From an uncultured Pseudomonadales bacterium (GTDB lineage: Bacteria; Pseudomonadota; Gammaproteobacteria; Pseudomonadales; Porticoccaceae), in contig CALLDA010000240.1 in the NCBI GenBank assembly GCA_937998635.1, forward strand, positions 1 to 6,784: 6,784 nucleotides of DNA. Reading direction: 5' to 3'. The notes beneath the pieces were generated by a model. It searched no databases and was not told the origin of the DNA. It was given only the letters and a program-made list of their open reading frames with translations. A program made the position numbers and the translations under genes. Shown one piece after another: positions 1 to 5,706 of this stretch. Position 1 is the stretch's first letter. The number at the start of each line of letters is the position of its first letter.

Positions 1-1293
1 AACCCCAAGCGGGTGATTAGTGTGACCTTCCCGATCGAGATGGATGATTGTTCTATCGAGGTTTTCAAGGGCTATCGAGTCGTGCATAGCAGAACCCTGG
101 GGCCGGGCAAAGGCGGCATTCGTTTTCACCCGATGGTTGACCTGGACGAGGTGACTGCGCTTGCATCATTGATGACCTGGAAGTGTGCCCTCATAGAGGT
201 GCCATTTGGGGGTGCCAAGGGTGGTGTTATCTGTGACCCGAAGCATTTATCTGAAGGTGAATTACGTCGTATCACTCGCCGTTTTATCTCCGAGCTGGGC
301 GATAATATTGGCCCCCATATCGATATCCCGTCTCCTGACCTCTATACCAATGAGCAAACCATGTCCTGGGTTTACGATACCTACGATGTCATGCACCAGG
401 GTAACAACAACCATGCAGTAGTCACTGGCAAGCCCTTGTTGTTGGGTGGTTCAGAAGGGCGTCGTGAAGCAACGGCGCGGGGCTGCCGTGACGTTACCGA
501 ACACTTTATTGCCAGGGGTTTAGTGCCTGAATTGATTGAATTGACAGGTGCGCGGGTTGCGATACAGGGCTTTGGCAACGTCGGTGCTGTAGCTGCACAA
601 TTGTTTCAGGAATCTGGAGCAAGGATTATCGCGCTCAGTGATTCCCAGGGTGCTATCTTCGGGGAGGATGGTATTGATCTGGCCGCAGCTATCGCCTACA
701 AACTGGAGCACGGGACGCTGGTGGGTTTGCCGGAAACCATGACCATTACCAATGATGCTCTGCTTGAGCTGGATTGCGATATTTTGATCCCCGCGGCTTT
801 GAGTCAACAAATTTGTGCCCATAATGCCGACAAGATTAAAGCACGCATTATTGTCGAGGCAGCCAATGGCCCGGTTACGCCGGCCGCTGATCGAATACTG
901 GCCAGGAGAAATATCTGGGTGCTACCGGATATTCTGGCCAATGCAGGTGGTGTCACGGTTAGCTATTACGAATGGTTGCAAAACCTCGACAATAGCCAGT
1001 GGGAACTGGACGACATCAATGCCAGGTTGCACAAACGCATGCGCAAAAGTACCGACGCGGTGGTTAACCGGTGGCAGGAACTTCAGCGGAAGGCGGCGGA
1101 CGCTCAGGGTGTTGAGTCGAGCTTAGGTGGGCGCGCAATAGATGGACGCGCAGTAGCAACGTCAACGATAGAAACTGCTCAGGACAACAGTGATGACAGC
1201 GAGCCTTACCCCCTCGACCTACGCACGGCAGCCTTAACCCTGGGTGTAGAGCGATTGGCAAGAGTGACCGCCCAGCGCGGTATCTGGCCCTAG
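1..1293 (+). CDS. Glu/Leu/Phe/Val dehydrogenase, probably glutamate dehydrogenase (5' end outside window)
   Basis: This enzyme most likely interconverts glutamate and 2-oxoglutarate plus ammonia using NAD(P). The reading frame is open from base 1, and its first residues (NPKRVISVTFPIEMDD) already align with the family's substrate domain, so the GTG at 13 is not the start and roughly 30-50 residues are missing. Numbering from base 1, the family lysines lie in GPGKGG (K37), MTWK (K61) and FGGAKGG (K73). The catalytic aspartate is in IPSPD (D113), and the substrate serine is in GGVTVSYYEW (S321). The Rossmann loop is GFGNVG near 190-195. The glycine usual in the family's ATGRG motif is alanine here (EATARG). 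An apparent insertion of about 45 polar residues sits near 360-405, before the conserved C-terminal helix ending RGIWP. Glutamate is preferred over leucine because of the VTGKPLLLGGSEGR segment, but substrate and cofactor are inferred. The gene converges on argS. Confidence 0.93.
   Translation, partial: NPKRVISVTFPIEMDDCSIEVFKGYRVVHSRTLGPGKGGIRFHPMVDLDEVTALASLMTWKCALIEVPFGGAKGGVICDPKHLSEGELRRITRRFISELGDNIGPHIDIPSPDLYTNEQTMSWVYDTYDVMHQGNNNHAVVTGKPLLLGGSEGRREATARGCRDVTEHFIARGLVPELIELTGARVAIQGFGNVGAVAAQLFQESGARIIALSDSQGAIFGEDGIDLAAAIAYKLEHGTLVGLPETMTITNDALLELDCDILIPAALSQQICAHNADKIKARIIVEAANGPVTPAADRILARRNIWVLPDILANAGGVTVSYYEWLQNLDNSQWELDDINARLHKRMRKSTDAVVNRWQELQRKAADAQGVESSLGGRAIDGRAVATSTIETAQDNSDDSEPYPLDLRTAALTLGVERLARVTAQRGIWP
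1129..1158 (+). repeat. 15-bp imperfect tandem duplication inside the dehydrogenase gene
   Basis: Two adjacent 15-bp units match at 11 of 15 positions; the core CGCGCA-TAG occurs at 1132-1141 and again at 1147-1156. Because 15 is a multiple of three, the frame is kept and the units encode GRAID followed by GRAVA. They lie within the extra polar segment near the C terminus, which suggests the segment grew by local duplication. That origin is inference. Confidence 0.6.
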
Positions 1294-1316
1294 CTTTTTA
1301 TCACGCTTCAGTCGGG

Positions 1317-3113
1317 CTACATGCGCTCCATGGTTTCAATGCCCAGTAATTCCAAGCCTTTTTTAAGCGTACCAGCGGTTAATTCGCAGAGTTGTAAACG
1401 GCTGCTTCTTAGCTCAGGTGCCACATCGTCTTTGAGGATGGGGCAGTGCTCATAAAATGTCATAAAGGCGCTCGCCAGCTCATAAAGATAATTACACAGG
1501 GTATGAGGCAAGCCATCGTTGGCGACCTGAAGGACGGTGCCGTCGAAGGCCAGTACCTGTAAAACCAGGGCTTTTTCCGCCTTACTGGTGATCGTAATGG
1601 TTGAGGCGACGGTTTCGGCAGATGTACTCCCTGTTTGTTCTGGCTTTTCATTGTTGGCACTACTTTCAGCCTTGCGAAAAATACTCCGTATTCGCGTATA
1701 GGCGTACTGCAGATAAGGTGCGGTATTGCCCTCAAAGCTGAGCATGCTGTCCCAGCTGAATAGATAATCGTTGGTGCGGGTTTTACTGAGATCAGCGTAT
1801 TTGACAGCGCCGATGCCCACTTTTCGAGCCACGTCGAGCTGATCTTCCGGGCTGAGGTCAGGATTTTTTTCCTTGATCAGGATTGTTGCTTTCTCCAGCG
1901 CTTCAGTGAGCAAATCAGCAAGTTTTACCGTGCCGCCGCCGCGGGTTTTAAAGGGTTTGCCGTCAGTACCCATCATGGTGCCGAAAGGCAGGTGTTCGAG
2001 CTTGATGGTCTCAGGAACAAAACCGGCTTTCCTAGCCACAGTGAATATCTGCTTCATATGCAGACTTTGTCGTGCATCGATAAAATACAGCACTCGGTCG
2101 GCCTTTAAGTGCTTAGCTCGATAAGCCAGTGCGGCCAGATCAGTGGTCGCGTAAAGGTAGCCGCCGTCAGATTTTTGGATGATAACGGGGCTGGGCTTAC
2201 CTTTTTTGTCGGCGAGTTCATCGAGGAAGACCAGCATGGCACCCTGGTCTTCCTTTGCTAAACCTAGTTTTTGTAAGGATGTGACGACACCCGCTAAGTC
2301 ATCGTTGTAAGCACTTTCTGGGTAGATATGCTCAGCACTTAACGTGACGTTGAGCTGGCGATAAATGGCTTCGCTATGGGCGATAGATATATCGATAAAC
2401 TGCTGCCATAGTGCACGACAGTGTTGATCCCCGGACTGTAACTTCACCACGTAATTGCGGGCTTTGTCGGCAAAGCCCGGATCAGCATCAAAGTGAGTTT
2501 TGGCTTGCTGGTAAAAACCCTCAAGGTCTTTTAATGCCAGCTCGGGTTGTTCACCTTCACCCAATTGTTCTTCTAGTTCGGCGATCAACATGCCGAATTG
2601 TGTGCCCCAGTCGCCCATATGGTTCTGACGAATAACGGTGTGACCGACATATTCCAGAATCCGGACCATGGCATCGCCGATAATGGTGCTGCGGAGATGA
2701 CCAACGTGCATCTCTTTGGCGAGATTAGGCGAGGAATAATCGACCACAATGGTTTCTGGCTGTGTCGCTGTGGATAGCGTTCTATCGCCATTTGCTGCGG
2801 TTTGCAGGCCTAATTCAGTGGCTGCCTGGGCGAGAAAGCTGTCAGCGAGGTGGATGTTGATAAATCCAGGGCCAGCGATATCGACGCGCTCGGCGATACC
2901 TTCATCTTCCAGATCCAGATGAGAGAGGATTGCGGTGGCTAATTCACGAGGATTCTGGCGCAGCTGTTTAGCCGCAGCCAGAGCACCATTGGCCTGGAAA
3001 TCACCAAATTCTGGTTTTGCGCTTATAGCGATGCGCGGGGGCAGGTTATCGGGTACGCCCGCTTCAGTCATGGCTTTACGTATCTTTTGATCAAGCAGCT
3101 GAACAATATTCAT
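1317..3113 (-). CDS. argS: Arginyl-tRNA synthetase (ArgS)
   Basis: This cytoplasmic class I enzyme charges tRNA-Arg with arginine using ATP. The 598-residue protein is slightly longer than the usual 550-590. The N-terminal tRNA-contact domain covers about 1-85 (FGDFQANGALAAAKQL). The ATP signature is HVGH at 136-139, in SSPNLAKEMHVGHLRSTIIGD. The canonical KMSKS loop is replaced by GTDGKPFKTRGGG near 381-393, as is normal for most bacterial ArgS. The segment WDSMLSFEGNTAPYLQYAY is typical of the family. The C-terminal DALR anticodon-binding domain covers about 510-598 and ends GIETMERM. A Ser/Thr/Asn-rich stretch near 484-508 looks longer than in enterobacterial ArgS. The ATG at 3113 is chosen because MNIVQLLDQKIRKAM matches the family N terminus; an in-frame TTG at 3209 would add 32 unrelated residues and overlap the likely promoter. 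No clear Shine-Dalgarno precedes the ATG (CACCCCGCCC). It is transcribed divergently from oadG. Confidence 0.97.
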   Translation of the reverse strand: MNIVQLLDQKIRKAMTEAGVPDNLPPRIAISAKPEFGDFQANGALAAAKQLRQNPRELATAILSHLDLEDEGIAERVDIAGPGFINIHLADSFLAQAATELGLQTAANGDRTLSTATQPETIVVDYSSPNLAKEMHVGHLRSTIIGDAMVRILEYVGHTVIRQNHMGDWGTQFGMLIAELEEQLGEGEQPELALKDLEGFYQQAKTHFDADPGFADKARNYVVKLQSGDQHCRALWQQFIDISIAHSEAIYRQLNVTLSAEHIYPESAYNDDLAGVVTSLQKLGLAKEDQGAMLVFLDELADKKGKPSPVIIQKSDGGYLYATTDLAALAYRAKHLKADRVLYFIDARQSLHMKQIFTVARKAGFVPETIKLEHLPFGTMMGTDGKPFKTRGGGTVKLADLLTEALEKATILIKEKNPDLSPEDQLDVARKVGIGAVKYADLSKTRTNDYLFSWDSMLSFEGNTAPYLQYAYTRIRSIFRKAESSANNEKPEQTGSTSAETVASTITITSKAEKALVLQVLAFDGTVLQVANDGLPHTLCNYLYELASAFMTFYEHCPILKDDVAPELRSSRLQLCELTAGTLKKGLELLGIETMERM

Positions 3114-3207
3114 GGGCGGGGTGCTTAGATGAGAGTGGCGGATTGTAGTGATCCCAAGCCTGATTGCAACTCGATTGAGGGCTTGCAAGCCTAATGGGAC
3201 AGATCTC

Positions 3208-3236
3208 AATATAATTCGCCAAATGGTTTTTGGCAG
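3208..3236 (-). promoter_or_regulatory. Candidate sigma-70 promoter for argS
   Basis: Read on the minus strand, CTGCCA (3236-3231) is followed after 17 bp by TATATT (3213-3208). These match the consensus at 4 of 6 and 5 of 6 positions. Transcription would begin near 3200, giving a leader of about 90 nt before the argS ATG. Its -35 bases overlap those of the opposing oadG promoter. This is a prediction from sequence only. Confidence 0.4.
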
Positions 3237-3256
3237 GAATTATGCTTGTGTATAAT
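3230..3256 (+). promoter_or_regulatory. Candidate sigma-70 promoter for the oadGAB operon
   Basis: A perfect -10 hexamer TATAAT at 3251-3256 is preceded by TTGGCA at 3230-3235, which matches the -35 consensus at 5 of 6 positions. The spacer is 15 bp, shorter than the optimal 17; shifting the -35 to 3228 restores 17 bp but weakens the hexamer. The predicted start is near 3263. This is the strongest promoter-like sequence I see in the spacers, and no comparable one precedes oadA or oadB. Confidence 0.55.
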
Positions 3257-3262
3257 GCCCGT

Positions 3263-3359
3263 CCCGTTGTCGCCAGGCTGAGGCTCCTCGCTGATGTAAC
3301 GGAGGTCGGTATTTAACGATTGAATCTCCGCTTGAGCGATGAGAATGAAGGATACAATA
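3263..3359 (+). promoter_or_regulatory. oadG 5' leader with alternative stem possibilities
   Basis: If transcription starts near 3263, oadG has an untranslated leader of about 97 nt. It contains complementary blocks that could pair in competing ways. CTCC at 3284-3287 can pair with GGAG at 3301-3304. Alternatively, CGGAGGT at 3300-3306 can pair with AATCTCCG at 3324-3330, giving seven pairs including one G-U, with one unpaired arm base at the end. A minor CGCT/AGCG hairpin lies at 3329-3338. I do not recognise a known riboswitch class, and the structure is hand-read, so a regulatory role is speculative. Confidence 0.25.
3348..3352 (+). promoter_or_regulatory. Ribosome binding site that decides the oadG start
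   Basis: AAGGA lies seven bases before the ATG at 3360. In-frame ATGs at 3339 and 3345 lie before this site and have no comparable motif in front, so 3360 is taken as the start. The resulting N terminus, MQNIASESTLLDQGIDMM, also fits the family better. Confidence 0.75.
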
Positions 3360-3617
3360 ATGCAAAACATTGCCAGTGAAAGCACTTTACTAGACCAGGG
3401 TATCGATATGATGCTTTACGGGATGGGTTCGGTTTTTGTTTTTCTCCTGGCTCTGGTGGTGGCGATAAGCCTGTTATCCAGATTTATTGAAAAATTTTTT
3501 CCAGAGCCTTTAGCTCCTTTAGTCAGTATTGATCCGGGCGCTTCGGTAGCGACAGCCGTTGATCCATTGACTAGGAAGATTGTTCAGGCGGCAATTGATC
3601 AACATCGTGCTAGCTAA
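3360..3617 (+). CDS. oadG: Oxaloacetate decarboxylase gamma subunit (OadG)
   Basis: This small membrane subunit of the Na+-pumping oxaloacetate decarboxylase bridges OadA and OadB and is needed for assembly of the complex. The 85-residue protein is of normal size for the family (about 80-100). A short N-terminal stretch containing LLDQGIDMMLYGMG, typical of the family, leads into one hydrophobic transmembrane helix at about residues 17-39. A proline-rich cytoplasmic stretch (FPEPLAPL, 46-54) follows, then a short C-terminal helix ending AAIDQHRAS. Studied OadG tails bind zinc through several histidines; here only H82 is present, so metal binding is uncertain. The protein is identified by this architecture together with its position before oadA and oadB, since its sequence alone is weakly conserved. 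It is the first gene of the operon, behind the candidate promoter at 3230-3256. Confidence 0.9.
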   Translation: MQNIASESTLLDQGIDMMLYGMGSVFVFLLALVVAISLLSRFIEKFFPEPLAPLVSIDPGASVATAVDPLTRKIVQAAIDQHRAS

Positions 3618-3749
3618 GCAGTAGTGATTCGACCTAATGATTCTTTATAAAGCATGATCTATGGCTTAGTGTTAATAAACCAATATCAACAAGTTAACAT
3701 CGACACCTTGATATCAACGACCCAGGTGATCGCGCAACAGTGAGGATGC
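3618..3749 (+). other. oadG-oadA spacer with palindromes and a short direct repeat
   Basis: This AT-leaning 132-bp gap holds no credible gene. It contains two perfect 10-bp palindromes, CTTTATAAAG (3643-3652) and TTGATATCAA (3708-3717), and the 8-bp direct repeat ATATCAAC (3683-3690 and 3711-3718). I see no terminator (no GC stem followed by a T run) and no convincing promoter. The palindromes could be protein-binding sites or chance features of AT-rich DNA. Confidence 0.4.
3742..3745 (+). promoter_or_regulatory. oadA ribosome binding site
   Basis: GAGG, within TGAGGA, ends four bases before the ATG at 3750, a rather tight but workable spacing. An ATG at 3746 overlaps it in another frame, but that frame meets TAA after five codons and is not a gene. 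Confidence 0.55.
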
Positions 3750-5540
3750 ATGGTAGACAATAACAAAGCTCTGGGATTAACCGAAGTGGTGTTGCGCGAT
3801 GCGCATCAATCCCTGTTTGCTACCCGCTTACGGATAGACGATATGCTGCCGGTGGCGGCTTTACTTGACCGGGTCGGTTATTGGTCCCTCGAAACCTGGG
3901 GCGGCGCGACGTTTGATGCATGCATCCGCTACCTGGGTGAAGACCCCTGGGATCGTCTCCGAGAATTAAAGAAAGCCATGCCCAATACCCCGCAACAAAT
4001 GTTGTTTCGTGGGCAAAATATTCTGGGTTATCGGCATTATGCCGACGATGTGGTGACGCGTTTTGTCGAACGCGCGGCAGTTAACGGCATAGATGTCTTC
4101 CGTGTCTTTGATGCCATGAATGACATGCGCAACCTGGAGACAGCTCTCGCCGCCGTCAATAAGGTTGGCAAGCATGCTCAGGGTACTATTTCCTATACGG
4201 TTAGCCCGGTACACACCATCGATCTTTGGGTAGATATGGGCCGTCGCCTCGAAGACATGAAAGCGGATTCTATTTGCATTAAGGATATGGCCGGTTTGCT
4301 GACGCCCTATACGGGCTTTGAGCTGGTATCTCGGCTAAAAAAAGCCGTCAATATTCCAATTCACATGCATTGCCATGCCACCACGGGTATGTCCACGGCT
4401 ACTTACCTCAAATGTGTCGAGGCGGGCATAGATAACGTCGATACCGCTATATCTTCCATGTCCATGACCTACGGCCATTCACCTAGCGAAGCCTTAGTGG
4501 CTATCTTGCAGGACACCCCTCGGGATACCGGTTTGAATATCAAATTACTGGAGGAGATTGCTGCCTATTTTCGAGAGGTGCGAAAAAAATACGCCAAATT
4601 TGAAGGTTCTCTGCTCGGTATCGACTCTCGGATTCTGGTGGCTCAGGTGCCGGGTGGTATGTTGACCAATATGGAAGGTCAGTTGCGGGAGCAGGGTGCA
4701 GAAGATCGTCTCGACGAGGTGTTAGCAGAGATTCCACTGGTCAGAAAAGACCTGGGTTACTTGCCCCTGGTGACGCCCACTTCGCAAATCGTTGGCACCC
4801 AGGCGGTACTCAATGTCCTGACTGGTGAACGCTATAAATCGATCTCAAAAGAAACCGCCGGCGTTCTAAAAGGCGAATATGGCGCGACGCCGGCACCGGT
4901 CGATGCGGCCTTGCAAGCTAAAGTGCTGGACGGTGCCGAGGTGATCACAGTGCGTCCGGCCGATCTGCTCGATGATGAGCTGGAAGCCTTAAGCGCTGAA
5001 CTCACGAAGCTTGCTGGCGAAAGCAACATTGCACTCCACGAAGCCGAACAAGCCATTGACGATGTGCTGATCTACGCCTTGTTCCCACAGGTAGGTTTGA
5101 AGTTTCTCGAAAACCGAAATAATCCCGATGCTTTTGAGCCAGTGCCCACCGGCGCATCTTCCGTGATGGTGACCACTGACAGCGGCGAAGAGGTTTATAC
5201 GGTTGAGGTTGAGGGTAGGCGTTATACCGTGGCAGTGGCTGCCGGGGGCGATGTTAGCGCAATTGTTCCCCTCGGCTCCGGTGCGTCAGTACCAGGTAGC
5301 AGTGGCCCAAATGAACATGTGGCAGTGGGTGAACCCGTCGCTGCACCTCTGGCGGGTAATATATTCAAAGTTCTGGTGGAACCGGGTCAGCATGTCGCTG
5401 AAGGGGAAAACATGATTATCCTTGAAGCCATGAAAATGGAAACGGCGGTCAGTGCGCCTCGGGCCGGAGCGATTGGTGAAGTGCTGATCCACGAAGGTGA
5501 TAGCGTCACGGTCGGTGATTCCTTGCTGACACTTATTTAA
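3750..5540 (+). CDS. oadA: Oxaloacetate decarboxylase alpha subunit (OadA), carboxyltransferase and biotin carrier
   Basis: This cytoplasmic subunit transfers the carboxyl group of oxaloacetate to its own biotin, releasing pyruvate; carboxybiotin then moves to OadB. The 596 residues are normal for the family. The carboxyltransferase barrel covers about 10-285 and starts with the RDAHQSL motif. The metal ligands known from Vibrio OadA are found at the same numbers: D17, H207 and H209 (IHMHCHATTG). The conserved lysine of the carboxyl transfer site is K178 (ICIKDMAG). The conserved PYC/OADA domain follows at about 290-490. A Gly/Ser/Pro linker (near 507-520) is shorter than the Ala/Pro tracts of some homologues. 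The biotinyl domain (about 525-596) has the attachment motif EAMKME with biotin on K562. The intact GGAT and LFRGQN motifs favour OadA over a pyruvate carboxylase B subunit, as do the OadG and OadB neighbours. The repeat tract 5537-5566 starts in its stop codon. Confidence 0.97.
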   Translation: MVDNNKALGLTEVVLRDAHQSLFATRLRIDDMLPVAALLDRVGYWSLETWGGATFDACIRYLGEDPWDRLRELKKAMPNTPQQMLFRGQNILGYRHYADDVVTRFVERAAVNGIDVFRVFDAMNDMRNLETALAAVNKVGKHAQGTISYTVSPVHTIDLWVDMGRRLEDMKADSICIKDMAGLLTPYTGFELVSRLKKAVNIPIHMHCHATTGMSTATYLKCVEAGIDNVDTAISSMSMTYGHSPSEALVAILQDTPRDTGLNIKLLEEIAAYFREVRKKYAKFEGSLLGIDSRILVAQVPGGMLTNMEGQLREQGAEDRLDEVLAEIPLVRKDLGYLPLVTPTSQIVGTQAVLNVLTGERYKSISKETAGVLKGEYGATPAPVDAALQAKVLDGAEVITVRPADLLDDELEALSAELTKLAGESNIALHEAEQAIDDVLIYALFPQVGLKFLENRNNPDAFEPVPTGASSVMVTTDSGEEVYTVEVEGRRYTVAVAAGGDVSAIVPLGSGASVPGSSGPNEHVAVGEPVAAPLAGNIFKVLVEPGQHVAEGENMIILEAMKMETAVSAPRAGAIGEVLIHEGDSVTVGDSLLTLI

Positions 5541-5566
5541 GTTAAGTTAAGTTAAGTTAAGTTAAG
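5537..5566 (+). repeat. Six tandem TTAAG pentanucleotides at the oadA stop codon
   Basis: Six perfect copies of TTAAG run from 5537 to 5566, followed by a degenerate TTTAG. The first copy supplies the TAA stop of oadA (5538-5540), so gain or loss of units would leave the OadA protein unchanged. Because the period is five, the tract puts TAA stops in all three forward frames and also in the reverse frames. Such simple repeats change length by polymerase slippage. Any effect on the oadA-oadB mRNA is inference. Confidence 0.95.
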
Positions 5567-5650
5567 TTTAGAAGCGTAATTTCTGGATATTTTATTAAAA
5601 AATAACTAAGCGATAACTGTTATACCCCGTACGCAGTTTGGGATAGAACT

Positions 5651-5695
5651 ATCGACATTAGACCCATTTACATTAGACCCATCGGCATTAGTTTC
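5651..5695 (+). repeat. Three tandem 15-bp units upstream of oadB
   Basis: The units are ATCGACATTAGACCC (5651-5665), ATTTACATTAGACCC (5666-5680) and ATCGGCATTAGTTTC (5681-5695). Units one and two share the 13-bp string ACATTAGACCCAT (5655-5667 and 5670-5682), while units one and three share ATCG-CATTAG. They end 11 bp before the oadB ATG, and the third runs up to its weak ribosome binding site (AGG at 5698-5700). They could be iterated binding sites on DNA or RNA, or simply a slipped duplication. The rest of the 5541-5706 spacer is AT-rich, with a small inverted repeat (ATAAC, T, GTTAT at 5613-5623) and no clear terminator. Confidence 0.85.
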
Positions 5696-5706
5696 TCAGG
5701 CATATT

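Noticed and set aside
1267..1299. Rho-independent terminator for the dehydrogenase gene (stem ACCGC/GCGGT at 1267-1281, T run at 1295-1299)
   Set aside because: The 5-bp stem is inside the coding region and 13 bases separate it from the T run, too far for a standard intrinsic terminator.
3114..3209. N-terminal extension of ArgS from the TTG at 3209
   Set aside because: The 32 added residues do not resemble ArgS, the family N terminus starts at 3113, and the TTG falls inside the probable -10 region.
3345..3362. Earlier oadG start codons at 3339 and 3345
   Set aside because: The only good ribosome binding site (AAGGA, 3348-3352) lies after them and serves the ATG at 3360.
5592..5623. Terminator or promoter in the AT-rich part of the oadA-oadB spacer
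   Set aside because: The possible stems (TTATT/AATAA and ATAAC/GTTAT) are short and AU-only with no T run after them, and the TGTTATACC extended -10-like sequence has no -35 partner.
5537..5695. CRISPR array or IS end in the oadA-oadB spacer
   Set aside because: The repeats are contiguous without spacers, only 5 and 15 bp long, and there is no transposase, terminal inverted repeat or cas gene nearby.
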